A stretch of DNA of 64,000 nt from the NCBI GenBank assembly GCA_016787345.1, contig JAEUUU010000110.1, positions 1-64,000 of the forward strand, read 5' to 3'. This stretch comes from Saprospiraceae bacterium (GTDB lineage Bacteria > Bacteroidota > Bacteroidia > Chitinophagales > Saprospiraceae). A program made the translations under genes and the position numbers. Numbering within the stretch: the stretch's first letter is position 1; every line of letters begins with the position of its first letter. The notes beneath the pieces were generated by a model. That model did no database searches. It was not told the origin of the DNA and saw only the letters and a list, made by a program, of their open reading frames with translations. This document shows positions 8,156-17,584 of this stretch, piece by piece.

Positions 8156-9286
8156 TTATAATTGTTCTTTCCGGGCATGAACGTAGTTGCGCCAGCGGTC
8201 CAGCACATTTTGCATGTCGTCCGGGAGGGGCGATTCGAAGCGCACGTGTTCGCCGGTACGCGGATGGGTGAAGCCCAGCACCTTGGCGTGCAGCGCCTGC
8301 CGGGGCAGGAGGGAAAGGCATTCTTCCACGAAATTTTTGTATTTGCTGTACACGGTGCCTTTCAGGATTTGGTTACCGCCATAGCGCGGATCGCCGAAGA
8401 GGGTGTGGCCGATGCTTTTCATGTGCACGCGTATCTGGTGCGTTCGGCCGGTTTCCAGTTGGCATTCGATGAGAGTGACGTAGTGAAAACGTTCGAGCAC
8501 CCGCCAGTGTGTGACGGCGTGTTTGCCGTCTTCGCCTTCCGGAAATACCATAAAAATGCGCCGGTCGTTGGGGTTTCGCCCGATATTGGCGATTACCGTG
8601 CCGCTGTCGGCGGCAGGGTCGCCCCACACCAGCGCCTGGTATCGGCGTTCGATGGTGTGGTGGAAAAACTGATTGGCCAGGTGCGTCATGGCATATTCGT
8701 TTTTGGCGATGACCATAAGGCCGGTCGTGTCTTTGTCGATGCGGTGTACGATACCCGGCCGGTCGGGTTCGTTGCCTTCCTTGACGGGCATGTTGGCCAT
8801 TTGCTCGCCGAGGTGCCAGGCGACGGCGTTGACCACCGTGCCGTTGGGGATACCGACGCCTGGGTGGACGGCCATTTTGAACGGTTTGTTGATAATCAGC
8901 ACGTCCTCGTCTTCGTACACGATATTGAGCGGAATGTTTTGAGGAGCGATGTCGTACCGGTCGTCCGGATTGCGCGGCAGGATGATACTGATGCGGTTGC
9001 CGGGTTTGACTTTATAATTGGGCTTTACTTCCTGATCGTTGACCAATACGGAACCCGCGCGGATGGCGGTTTGTACCTTGTTGCGGGAGCGGTTGCTCAG
9101 GCGGTCGATCAAAAACTTGTCGAGCCGGATCAGCGATTGTTTGGGGTCGGCCACCATTTCGTGGCGTTCAAAAAATTCTTCATCGCCTGCGATTTGTTCC
9201 TCCTCGGGCGTATCGGGAGCGGGTTTTGCGTTGAGGTTCTCCTCATCGGGAGGGGGGAATGACTGGGAATCGGGAGTCTGGTTCAT
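8156..9286 (-). CDS. rluD: RluA-family 23S rRNA pseudouridine synthase (RluD-like)
   Basis: 376 residues, about 50 longer than E. coli RluD because of an acidic, Pro/Glu-rich N-terminus (residues 1-40). An S4 RNA-binding domain follows (RLDKFLIDRLSNRSRNKVQT through NYKVKPGNRISI, about 54-105). The catalytic domain holds RPGIVHRIDKDTTGLMVIAK, with the nucleophilic Asp of the HRxDxxTSG motif (Thr-Thr here), then LIECQLETGRTHQIRVHMKS, the RluA motif III. It isomerises uridines in 23S rRNA, probably in helix 69 if RluD-like. It is the first gene of the minus-strand run down to RDD. Which member of the RluA family it is remains inference. Confidence 0.9.
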   Translation of the reverse strand: MNQTPDSQSFPPPDEENLNAKPAPDTPEEEQIAGDEEFFERHEMVADPKQSLIRLDKFLIDRLSNRSRNKVQTAIRAGSVLVNDQEVKPNYKVKPGNRISIILPRNPDDRYDIAPQNIPLNIVYEDEDVLIINKPFKMAVHPGVGIPNGTVVNAVAWHLGEQMANMPVKEGNEPDRPGIVHRIDKDTTGLMVIAKNEYAMTHLANQFFHHTIERRYQALVWGDPAADSGTVIANIGRNPNDRRIFMVFPEGEDGKHAVTHWRVLERFHYVTLIECQLETGRTHQIRVHMKSIGHTLFGDPRYGGNQILKGTVYSKYKNFVEECLSLLPRQALHAKVLGFTHPRTGEHVRFESPLPDDMQNVLDRWRNYVHARKEQL

Positions 9287-9431
9287 AGCGGCGACAGGAC
9301 AAATGGGCAGGGATCAATGTGCAAAATTAAAACAACGGAATAGCCCCGCGGTTTTTTTGTTTCTTTATCGGCCGATTTTCCCATTTTCCTTTTTTAAAAT
9401 ATTTTCCTAAATCTTTTTAATTCAATCCGTT

Positions 9432-10199
9432 ATGCAAAAGCGAACGTTTCTGAAAACCGGCGTGCTTCTGGGCATTGCCGCCGCTTCCTCGTCTTTCTGG
9501 GCCGCCTGTAAAAGCGCCGCCAAAACCACTGCCGCCGCGCCGGTGCTCCCGCCGCCCAAAACCCGCCGCAGCAACCCTTTCACGCTGCCACCGCTACCGT
9601 ACGATGCCGCGGCACTCGAGCCGCATATCGACAAAATGACCATGGAAATTCACCATGGCAAGCATCATCAGGCATACGTCAACAACCTGAACGATGCGGT
9701 AAAAGATACCGTATACGCCGATTACGAACTGGAAGACATCCTGTTTCGTATCACGACGGCCGACGCCGACAAAAAAATCCGCAACAATGGCGGCGGCCAC
9801 TGGAACCATACTTTTTTCTGGCAATCGCTGAGCCCCGCCGCATCGGCCGGCGCGCCGTCGGGCAACCTGGCCACGTCGATCAATACGGCGTTCGGTTCGC
9901 TCGACCAGTTGAAAGAACAGTTCAACAACGCCGCCAAAGGCGTGTTCGGCTCCGGCTGGGCCTGGTTGTGTGTGGGGAAAGACAAGTCGTTGTTCGTCAC
10001 CACTACCCCCAACCAGGACAATCCGCTGATGCTGCAGGTTGCCTCCAAAACCGGGACGCCTATTCTGGGTCTCGACGTGTGGGAGCATGCCTATTACCTG
10101 AAATATCAAAACAAACGCCCCGACTACGTCGCCGCTTTCTGGAATCTGGTGAACTGGAAAGAAGTGGGCATGCGGTATGAAAAAGCGATGTTCGGATAA
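9432..10199 (+). CDS. Fe/Mn superoxide dismutase with exported-lipoprotein signal
   Basis: 255 residues; detoxifies superoxide to peroxide and oxygen. From residue ~50 it is a complete Fe/Mn SOD: MTMEIHHGKHHQAYVNNLND (first His ligand), NNGGGHWNHTFFWQSL (second His), GSGWAWLCVG, and ILGLDVWEHAYYLKYQNKRP with the Asp and His ligands. Unusually, it starts MQKRTFLKTGVLLGIAAASS and then has FWAACKS: a Lys-Arg variant of the Tat motif (xRRxFLK), a hydrophobic core and a lipobox-like Cys26, then a Pro/Ala linker. Export by Tat would let the metal be loaded in the cytoplasm. Predicted to act in the periplasm. Metal choice (Fe or Mn) is not decided from the sequence. Confidence 0.92.
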   Translation: MQKRTFLKTGVLLGIAAASSSFWAACKSAAKTTAAAPVLPPPKTRRSNPFTLPPLPYDAAALEPHIDKMTMEIHHGKHHQAYVNNLNDAVKDTVYADYELEDILFRITTADADKKIRNNGGGHWNHTFFWQSLSPAASAGAPSGNLATSINTAFGSLDQLKEQFNNAAKGVFGSGWAWLCVGKDKSLFVTTTPNQDNPLMLQVASKTGTPILGLDVWEHAYYLKYQNKRPDYVAAFWNLVNWKEVGMRYEKAMFG

Positions 10200-10213
10200 G
10201 ATTTATCCCGAAT

Positions 10214-10278
10214 CAAAGGCGCTGAGGGGTCCATGGAGCGTTTAATATACATGCTCCGGTGCGCTCCCGGCGCCTTTG
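10214..10278 (+). terminator. Complex hairpin after the SOD gene
   Basis: Outer arms CAAAGGCGC (from 10214) and GCGCCTTTG (to 10278), with an inner GGAGC/GCTCC hairpin, followed by CATTTATT. It begins 15 bp after the SOD stop. It looks like a rho-independent terminator, although the T-run is interrupted. Confidence 0.55.
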
Positions 10279-10326
10279 CATTTATTCCCTGCGCCCCAGG
10301 CGACTGCCCCCGGGTTCCATCAACCA

Positions 10327-10356
10327 TATAAACCCTCATCAAACCTCATCAACCTT
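10327..10356 (+). repeat. Leader-located CCTCATCAA repeat, shared with the GH31 leader
   Basis: TATAAACCCTCATC (10327-10340) followed by AAACCTCATCAACCTT. The same 14-mer occurs on the minus strand at 52659-52672, again upstream of a gene start and in the same orientation relative to that gene. Here it lies about 105 bp before the alpha-2-macroglobulin start. Confidence 0.7.
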
Positions 10357-10462
10357 AAAAAAATGTTCTCCCCGACTTGTGTATTTTTTACAAAAGCCCG
10401 CATCTAATGCGGTACAACGGTTCGTCGCTTGTACCGTTATTTATAAAACCAGATTCTCCAAT

Positions 10463-13400
10463 ATGTTCAATGCCTTTTTAATGCCCCACGCACCTTTTCG
10501 TCGCCTGCTGATGCCCGGTATTTTGATCGCCGCAGGCCTTTTTTCCATTCAACTCTCCTGTAAACTAGCCCCCCCGCCACCACCGGTCATGCCGCCCATT
10601 CTCGATCAGCCCGCCAACTACCATACCGGCGATTATCTCGCCCAATGGGCCGAAATCGACAGCCTCGACGCCGCCGGATTGCCGCAAAGCGCCCTCGAAA
10701 AAGTGGAAGCCCTCTACCAGCGCGCCAAGGCCGATCGCAATCAGCCGCAGATCGTCAAAACGCTGATGTACAGAGGCAAATATGCCGTCATGCTCGACGA
10801 CGCGGGTCTGATCAAGGCCATTCAACTTTTTGAACAAGAAGCCAAAGACGTCCCTCTGCCCGAACGCGCCATCCTGCAAAGCATGCTTGGCGAAGTCTAT
10901 TCGACCTACCTGAGCAATCAAATCTGGGTCATTCGCGACCGCACACCAATCCCCGACGGCGAGGGCGGCGACATCCTGACCTGGTCGGCCGATCAAATCG
11001 AACGCAAGGCGCTGGAATACTACAACCTGTCGGTCGACGACGAAGCGGCCCTGCGCGCCGTGCCCACCGACTACCTCAAAGACATCAGTTTGCCCGGCCA
11101 GCAAGACACAGTCGCCAAAACTCCCTTGCGCACCAATCTTTATGATTTTCTGGCGCACCGGGCTTTGCACCATTTTACCAGTGAAAGGAGCTACCTCACC
11201 CAACCCGCCTACAAATTTTACCTCGACGGCGAACAGGCCTTTGCACCGGCCGAAACCTTTATCGGCGCCGCATTCCCTACCCGCGACTCTACCTCGGGCA
11301 AATGGATGGCTATCCGGCTGTATCAAAAGGTAATTGCTGCCCATATCGCCGATAAAAACACGGCCGCCCTCATCGACGCCGATTTGATGCGCCTCGAATT
11401 TGCGCACAACAACTCGGTGCGCGACGACAAAGACGCGCTTTACGACCAGGCTTTGCTGGCCTTGCATAAAAAACACTACGACCACCCCTCCGATGCGGAA
11501 ATCCTGTACAAACACGCCCAGTATCTCCGCTACCGCGAGGCGCCGGCCGGCGCGCCAAAAGACAATCTGCGTCAGGCTATGAGCGAATTGCAGGATGCCG
11601 TCCGCCGTCATCCCGATACTTATGGCGCAGCCTTGTGCAAAAGTGCCATCGAAGAGATCGAAATGCACTCCTTACAAGTCACCGTGGAAGAAGCCAACCT
11701 GCCCAATCAGTCCCTCCTGTACCAATTGGAGTATAAAAACCTGTCGAAAGTGTGGACCAAAGTGGTGCCCGTTTCGGCTTTCGGGCGTTGGAACGAATCC
11801 GTCGACTGGGAAAAACAGCTCGATAAACTCAACAGCATACGGCCGGTTCAGCAACGCGTCTGGACGCTGACCGATCCTGGCGATTACTACGCGCACAAAA
11901 CGGAATTGTCGCTGGAAGGGCTGCCCGTGGGCCATTACGTGCTCATGGCGGCTGCCGACGCGTCGTTTAGCGACAAAAAAGGCTACGTGGTGTTCAGCGA
12001 ATTTGCCGTATCCAACCTGGCGCCCCTGCGTATTCAGGAGCGGTATGCCGAAAAATTCGTCATCGCCCATCGCGCCACCGGCGAACCCCTGGCTGGTGTG
12101 AAAGGCGATTTTTACAAGCAGGATTGGGACTATAACCGCTCCAAAACGGTGTTCAAACACATTGGCAGCGCCGTAAGCGACCAGAACGGTATGGTTGCCT
12201 TCGAACAACAGACCGATTTTAGTCCCATCGCCCTGTTCAGTCTTGGAAAAGACACCCTCTACGCGGGTTATTTCAACAACCGGCGGTACTCGTCCGAGCG
12301 TGCTCGGCAGCAGGAAGTCCGGTTTTTTACCGATCGCGCGTTGTATCGCCCCGGCCAGACGGTCTATTTCAAGGGTTTACTCTTTGTATGGGATGAAAAA
12401 GATGCGCCCGCCATCGTCGCCAACAAGTCGGTGGAGGTGAAATTTTTCGATGTGAATAACCAGGAAAAAGGGCATTTGACCTTGAAATCAAATGAGTTCG
12501 GCACCTTCAACGGCTCTTTCACCGCTCCCGCAGGCGGTCTGACCGGTCAGATGCGTATTATGATTCCCGGTACAAACGGGGCGGCTTATTTTAACGTCGA
12601 AGAATACAAACGGCCCCGATTTGAAGTAAAATTCAAACCGGTGGAAGGCGCCTACCGGGTCGACGAGATTGTTACCATGACTGGCGAAGCCAAAAACTAC
12701 GCCGGCAATGCCGTCGACGGCGCAAAGGTGACCTACCGGGTTGTGCGCCAGGCGCGTTTCCCCTTTTGGGATTGGGGTTGGTGGAAGCCCATGCCCTGGC
12801 GCAGCGAGTCGATGGAGATCGCCAACGGCACCACCACGACCGATGCGAACGGCAATTTCGATATAAAATTCACAGCCCTGCCCGATCGCGCCATCCCGAA
12901 AAAAGAGCAGCCGGTGTTCGATTACACGGTGTATGCCGATGTGACCGACATCAATGGCGAAACCCGTTCGAGTCAGCAAGGCGTTTCGGCCGGTTATGTG
13001 GCCCTCACGGTCGCCTGGGGCCTCGGCAACGACATCGAGATCGACAGCCTTCGCAATATCACCCTGACCACCAGCAACCTCGCCGGACAATTTCAGGCGG
13101 CTGCCGGTGAGATCACCGTACAGCGTCTGCTTGCGCCGAAGCAGTTTTTCAAAAGCCGCCTTTGGCCCAAACCCGACGTGTGGACGCTGGCGGAAACCGA
13201 TTACCGCCGCGATTTTGCGGAATACCCGTATCGTGAAGAAGACAACCCGGATCAGTGGGGCGGCCCCGATTTTGCCCGCCCCGTGGCATTCAATACCGCC
13301 AATGACAAAAAGGTCGACCTGAACGGCGGCCGGATGGAAACCGGTTATTATCGCATTGTTTTAAAAACAAAAGACGCCTACGGCACGCCCGTCGAATTGA

Positions 13401-16400
13401 AAAAAGTGGTTCGGGTGTGGGATAAAGACGTACCGCAAACCCGCTTCGAGCAACCCGCCGCCAGTGCCGACAAAACCGTGCTGGAGCCGGGTGAAACAGC
13501 CCGGATTCATATCGGCGGGCGCCCCGTTGGGTTGAAGTTTCTGTTTGCCACCCGCCGGAGCGATGTGGTGGAAAACATCCGCTGGATCACCACCAACGGC
13601 GCCGAATCCATCAATTTGCCCATCAATGAAACCGATCGCGGCGGATTGAGCGTGTATGCTTTCACCGTGTACAACAACCGCGTTTACGTCGCCGCCAATC
13701 CGCTTGCCTTGAACGTACCCTGGTCGAACAAACAACTGAATATCAGTTACGAAACTTTCCGCGACAAACTCGAACCCGGTCAGCAGGAAGAATGGCGCAT
13801 CAAGATCAGCGGACCGCAGAAAGACCGCGTGGCTGCCGAAATGGTCGCCGCGATGTACGATGCTTCGCTCGATCAGTTTTTGCCGCACGGATGGGCCGGG
13901 GTCGACTGGCCCACGCATTACGGCGGCCAATGGCTGAGCTATCAGGTCGCTTTCGGGGTCAATCAGGGCGATACGCGATACAACGTGCCGCGTAAAACGC
14001 CGGATATTCCTTCGCGATTCTACCGGAGTTTGAACTGGTTCGACTTCCCGATGTACGGCGGCGGTCTTTATTACGCCGACGGCATCCGGGAAAGGCGGGT
14101 AATGCCCTCGATGGCGCCTGCGCCCGCCGGCGGTATGCCCCGGAAGCGCAAGGCCGCGAAGGATGAGGAAAAAATATTGATGGAATCCGAATCGGTAGCG
14201 GGAGAAGCCGAAGAAGCGCCTTCCATAGAAGATCAGGTCCTGCAGCAAATTGAAGCCGGCAATGTCGTGTCTGCGCCGCCTCCTCCGCCCCCGGCCGTTC
14301 GCAGCAACCTGAACGAAACCGTCTTCTTTTTCCCCGAAATGCGCACCGACGCCGAGGGCAACATCATTCTGCGTTTCAAAATGAATGAAGCCCTGACGCG
14401 CTGGAAGTTTATGGCTTTTGCCCATACCAAAACGCTGCAAACGGCGCTCAGCACCCGCGAGGTGGTGACGCAGAAGGAACTGATGGTGATTACCAACCCG
14501 CCGCGCTTTCTGCGCGCCGGCGATGTGATCGAGTTTTCGGCAAAGGTCAGCAACCTATCGCAGGAAAAACAGGTCGGCCTGGCCAGGCTCAATCTGTTCG
14601 ATGCCAATACAATGGAGCCCGTTGGCCCAAAAATGGGTTTGACCAGTTTGGAAAATGACGGGTTAGTTCCATTTATCGTGGAGGCCGGCCAAAGCGCTCC
14701 CGTTTTCTGGAAAGTGGCTGTTCCTGCCGATTACACGGGGGCGGTTGTCTGGCGGGTTACTGCCGAAACAAAACAATTCCGCGACGGCGAAGAAAGCACC
14801 TTGCCGGTGGTCACCAATCGTATGCTGGTGACCGAAACCATGCCGGTGACCGTGCGCGGCGGACAAACCAAAACCTTCAATTTCGATGATTTCCGCACGG
14901 GCCTGCGCAATCCGAACCAGGCTACGGTGCGCTATACCCTCGAATTTACGAGCAACCCCGCCTGGTATGTGGTACAGTCGCTGCCTTATATGATGGAGTA
15001 CCCGCATGAGTGCAGCGAGCAGATTTTCAGCCGCTACTACGCCAATACCCTGGCGTCGAGCGTGACGCAAAAAATGCCCCAAATCCGGCGCGTATACGAC
15101 CAGTGGAAAGGCACCGATGCCATGAAATCGAACCTGAGCAAGAATCAGGAACTCAAATACGCATTGCTCGAAGAAACGCCCTGGGTGCTCGATGCGCAAA
15201 GCGAGGAACAACAAAAGCAAAACATCGCCCTGCTGTTCGACCTCAACCGCATGGCCGACGAACAGGCGCGCGCCCTGAATACCCTTGCCGAGCGGCAGTC
15301 GCCCGCCGGCGGATGGGCCTGGTTTCCGGGCGGCCGCGACAGCTGGTACATTACCCAGCATATCGTGGCAGGGTTCGGGCATTTGCAACACCTGGGCGCG
15401 ATTGACCTGCAAAACGACCGCAGAACTGCTGATATGGTGGATAAAGCCCTCGGTTTTTGCGATGCGCGCCTGGAAGAACACTACCGCGAAATTGAAAAAG
15501 CCGTGGCCAAGGGACAGACGAAATGGGACGACGATCACCTCGATGCGATGGTGATCCACTACATGTATGCCCGTTCGTTCTTCCAGTTCGATCGCGGTTC
15601 CAAAATTCAGGCCTACTACCTCGACCAGGCTCAGAAATACTGGCTGGGCAAGGGCCTTTATCAGGAAGGTATGCTCGCCCTCGCCCTGCACCGCGCCGGT
15701 CGGGCCGATGCCGCCCAAAAGATCGTTGCCAGCCTGCGCGAACGCGCCCGCATGAAAGAAGAACTGGGCATGTACTGGGCATTCGACTGGGGCTATTACT
15801 GGTATCAATTGCCGATTGAAACCCAGGCGCTCATGGTAGAAGTATTCGACGAAGTAGCCAACGACCGCAAAGCCGTGGAGGAACTGCGCATCTGGTTGCT
15901 CAAAAACAAACAAACCAACCGCTGGGAAAGCACAAAAGCCACTGCCGAAGCCGCATACGCCCTTTTATTGCATGGCGACAACTGGCTGGGCAATACCCAG
16001 ACCGTGCAGGTGCAGGTCGGCGGCAAAACGCTGCGCCCGGCCGAAGTGGAGCCCGGTACCGGCTACTTCAAACAACAATGGACCGGTGCGGAAGTCAAAC
16101 CTTCGTGGAGCAAGGTAACGGTAGAAAACCCGAACAGCAACCTGGTGTGGGGCGCTGCGTACTGGCAGTATTTTGAAGACCTGGACAAAATTACCGGGTT
16201 CAAAAAGACCCCTTTGACCATCGTCAAACAACTCTACCGCGAAGAAAACTCGCCCACCGGACCCAAACTGATTGCCCTTGACAACGGCGCCAAACTGCAT
16301 GTGGGCGACAAGATCAAAGTCAGGATCGAGATCCGCGTCGATCGCGCTATGGAATTCGTACATCTGAAAGACATGCGCGCCGCGGGTTTCGAGCCCGTCA

Positions 16401-16630
16401 ATGTGCTGAGCAGTTACCACTGGCAGGGCGGGCTGGGGTATTACGAGAGTACAAAAGACCTCGCAACACACTTCTTCATTGACTATCTGCCGCAAGGTAC
16501 CTACGTGTTTGAATACCCGCTTCGCGTCAACCACCGGGGCGACATGTCGAATGGCGTCACGACGATCCAGTGCATGTACGCGCCCGAATTCACCAGCCAT
16601 TCCGAAGGGATTCGGGTGAAGGTGGAATAA
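10463..16630 (+). CDS. Alpha-2-macroglobulin family lipoprotein with thioester domain
   Basis: 2055 residues from the ATG at 10463; this start gives a lipoprotein signal (hydrophobic MPGILIAAGLFSIQLSC, Cys at about residue 33) followed by a Pro-rich linker. Order: helical N-terminal region (to ~380), repeated macroglobulin beta domains including RFFTDRALYRPGQTVYFKGL (the A2M N domain, ~620), a long unstructured insert with acidic and poly-Pro stretches (~1220-1280), LNETVFFFPEMRTDAEGNII (the A2M domain), then the helical thioester domain. YPHECSEQIFSRYYAN holds the CxEQ thioester with Cys1517. These periplasmic protease traps covalently capture attacking proteases. Bacterial A2M genes often neighbour pbpC, which is absent here. 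Flanked upstream by an exported SOD. Confidence 0.92.
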   Translation: MFNAFLMPHAPFRRLLMPGILIAAGLFSIQLSCKLAPPPPPVMPPILDQPANYHTGDYLAQWAEIDSLDAAGLPQSALEKVEALYQRAKADRNQPQIVKTLMYRGKYAVMLDDAGLIKAIQLFEQEAKDVPLPERAILQSMLGEVYSTYLSNQIWVIRDRTPIPDGEGGDILTWSADQIERKALEYYNLSVDDEAALRAVPTDYLKDISLPGQQDTVAKTPLRTNLYDFLAHRALHHFTSERSYLTQPAYKFYLDGEQAFAPAETFIGAAFPTRDSTSGKWMAIRLYQKVIAAHIADKNTAALIDADLMRLEFAHNNSVRDDKDALYDQALLALHKKHYDHPSDAEILYKHAQYLRYREAPAGAPKDNLRQAMSELQDAVRRHPDTYGAALCKSAIEEIEMHSLQVTVEEANLPNQSLLYQLEYKNLSKVWTKVVPVSAFGRWNESVDWEKQLDKLNSIRPVQQRVWTLTDPGDYYAHKTELSLEGLPVGHYVLMAAADASFSDKKGYVVFSEFAVSNLAPLRIQERYAEKFVIAHRATGEPLAGVKGDFYKQDWDYNRSKTVFKHIGSAVSDQNGMVAFEQQTDFSPIALFSLGKDTLYAGYFNNRRYSSERARQQEVRFFTDRALYRPGQTVYFKGLLFVWDEKDAPAIVANKSVEVKFFDVNNQEKGHLTLKSNEFGTFNGSFTAPAGGLTGQMRIMIPGTNGAAYFNVEEYKRPRFEVKFKPVEGAYRVDEIVTMTGEAKNYAGNAVDGAKVTYRVVRQARFPFWDWGWWKPMPWRSESMEIANGTTTTDANGNFDIKFTALPDRAIPKKEQPVFDYTVYADVTDINGETRSSQQGVSAGYVALTVAWGLGNDIEIDSLRNITLTTSNLAGQFQAAAGEITVQRLLAPKQFFKSRLWPKPDVWTLAETDYRRDFAEYPYREEDNPDQWGGPDFARPVAFNTANDKKVDLNGGRMETGYYRIVLKTKDAYGTPVELKKVVRVWDKDVPQTRFEQPAASADKTVLEPGETARIHIGGRPVGLKFLFATRRSDVVENIRWITTNGAESINLPINETDRGGLSVYAFTVYNNRVYVAANPLALNVPWSNKQLNISYETFRDKLEPGQQEEWRIKISGPQKDRVAAEMVAAMYDASLDQFLPHGWAGVDWPTHYGGQWLSYQVAFGVNQGDTRYNVPRKTPDIPSRFYRSLNWFDFPMYGGGLYYADGIRERRVMPSMAPAPAGGMPRKRKAAKDEEKILMESESVAGEAEEAPSIEDQVLQQIEAGNVVSAPPPPPPAVRSNLNETVFFFPEMRTDAEGNIILRFKMNEALTRWKFMAFAHTKTLQTALSTREVVTQKELMVITNPPRFLRAGDVIEFSAKVSNLSQEKQVGLARLNLFDANTMEPVGPKMGLTSLENDGLVPFIVEAGQSAPVFWKVAVPADYTGAVVWRVTAETKQFRDGEESTLPVVTNRMLVTETMPVTVRGGQTKTFNFDDFRTGLRNPNQATVRYTLEFTSNPAWYVVQSLPYMMEYPHECSEQIFSRYYANTLASSVTQKMPQIRRVYDQWKGTDAMKSNLSKNQELKYALLEETPWVLDAQSEEQQKQNIALLFDLNRMADEQARALNTLAERQSPAGGWAWFPGGRDSWYITQHIVAGFGHLQHLGAIDLQNDRRTADMVDKALGFCDARLEEHYREIEKAVAKGQTKWDDDHLDAMVIHYMYARSFFQFDRGSKIQAYYLDQAQKYWLGKGLYQEGMLALALHRAGRADAAQKIVASLRERARMKEELGMYWAFDWGYYWYQLPIETQALMVEVFDEVANDRKAVEELRIWLLKNKQTNRWESTKATAEAAYALLLHGDNWLGNTQTVQVQVGGKTLRPAEVEPGTGYFKQQWTGAEVKPSWSKVTVENPNSNLVWGAAYWQYFEDLDKITGFKKTPLTIVKQLYREENSPTGPKLIALDNGAKLHVGDKIKVRIEIRVDRAMEFVHLKDMRAAGFEPVNVLSSYHWQGGLGYYESTKDLATHFFIDYLPQGTYVFEYPLRVNHRGDMSNGVTTIQCMYAPEFTSHSEGIRVKVE

Positions 16631-16660
16631 AGCGGCGGAATAAGAATTTGACGAAATAAG

Positions 16661-16726
16661 TGTCACGCAAAGCCGCAAAGACCCCAGGGCGCAAACCCTT
16701 TGCGCGCTTTGCGACTTTGCGTGACA
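16661..16726 (+). repeat. Inverted repeat of CGCAAAG motifs, likely terminator
   Basis: Outer 12-bp arms TGTCACGCAAAG (16661-16672) and CTTTGCGTGACA (16715-16726), with further GCAAAG/CTTTGC motifs inside, then ATAATTTTTC. It begins 31 bp after the A2M stop and could act as its terminator. The CGCAAAG-rich make-up resembles REP-like elements scattered in many genomes; multiple genomic copies would have to be shown. Confidence 0.7.
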
Positions 16727-16833
16727 TAATTTTTCTACGATTTTGGGCCGGCCTGACTTGTGCGACAGCCGCATTAAACCGGATCGCACTTGCGCCAATA
16801 ATTCCAATTGAATTCGGGGGCGCGCACAAAAAA

Positions 16834-16866
16834 ACCTGCCCCGCACGATAAAGTGCGTGAGCAGGT
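16834..16866 (-). terminator. Terminator of the ccoG-ccoH-tauE run
   Basis: Stem ACCTGC...GCAC / GTGC...GCAGGT around the loop GATAAA, with a run of seven A just before it on the plus strand, i.e. a U-tract after the hairpin on the minus-strand transcript. It lies 23 bp beyond the stop of the TauE/SafE-like gene. Confidence 0.8.
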
Positions 16867-16889
16867 CAAAAACAAAAACCCCTTATTTT

Positions 16890-17576
16890 TTAATGGCAAT
16901 CCAGGTTGGCTGGCGGCACGGCTGATTCGAAGAGTGAAAGATCGAGTTGGAGGCCGCGTACCAGCAGCAGAATGCCCGCGATAGCGAGTAAAAATGGTTG
17001 TACCAGGCGAAATCTGCGCCTGAAATCCGCTTTCAGGGTTTGTCCGGCCACGCTTGCGCCGATCATAAGCGGTGCTGTCCCGAGACCGAACATGGCCATA
17101 AACAAGGCGCCGTGCCAGGCATCGCTGCTGGTGATAGCGCCCGCCAGTGCGAGATACACCATGCCGCAGGGAAGTAAGCCGTTGAGCAGTCCGACGGCGA
17201 AAGACGCACCGGACGGGCGGTGGCGTAGCAGCCGGCCCAGTTTGTTCTGGAGCGGTATGGTAAACGAAGAAAACCACTTGCCACCGGTAAGCAGACGCTC
17301 CCAGCGGGTCATAAATACAGCGGCAAAAAGCATGAGCGCTCCCGCCACGATGGAAGCGATTTGTTGCATTCCGGCGAGTACCAGTCCTTTCCCCAACAGC
17401 CCGAAACCGAGGCCCAGGGCTGAATAGGTCAAAATCCTGCCGGCGTGATAAGCCGAAGCTTGTACCGCGACCTGGCGCCGCGCGGCTGCCGGGAGCGGCA
17501 GTGCCAGCACGATCGGGCCGCACATCCCTACACAGTGGAGGCTGCCCGCCAGACCAAGTAAAAAGGCGGTGTACAT
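16890..17576 (-). CDS. TauE/SafE (DsbD-like) membrane protein linked to cytochrome oxidase assembly
   Basis: 228-residue polytopic membrane protein, about six hydrophobic segments. It opens MYTAFLLGLAGSLHCVGMCG: the GSxHCxGMCGP motif of the sulfite exporter TauE/SafE-like family that accompanies cbb3 oxidase accessory genes in Bacteroidota and Proteobacteria. GLLNGLLPCGMVYLALAGA is the second half's matching LPCG motif, suggesting an internal repeat with two conserved Cys sites. Proposed roles for such proteins include copper or reductant supply for oxidase maturation. It follows ccoH by 8 bp and ends in a terminator, so it is the last gene of the ccoG-ccoH unit. The gene family is clear; biochemical function is not. 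Confidence 0.82.
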   Translation of the reverse strand: MYTAFLLGLAGSLHCVGMCGPIVLALPLPAAARRQVAVQASAYHAGRILTYSALGLGFGLLGKGLVLAGMQQIASIVAGALMLFAAVFMTRWERLLTGGKWFSSFTIPLQNKLGRLLRHRPSGASFAVGLLNGLLPCGMVYLALAGAITSSDAWHGALFMAMFGLGTAPLMIGASVAGQTLKADFRRRFRLVQPFLLAIAGILLLVRGLQLDLSLFESAVPPANLDCH

Positions 17577-17584
17577 GTTATCGA

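Noticed and set aside
13361-14440. Open frame of 359 codons on the minus strand
   Set aside because: Antisense to the alpha-2-macroglobulin gene; no domain or promoter seen.
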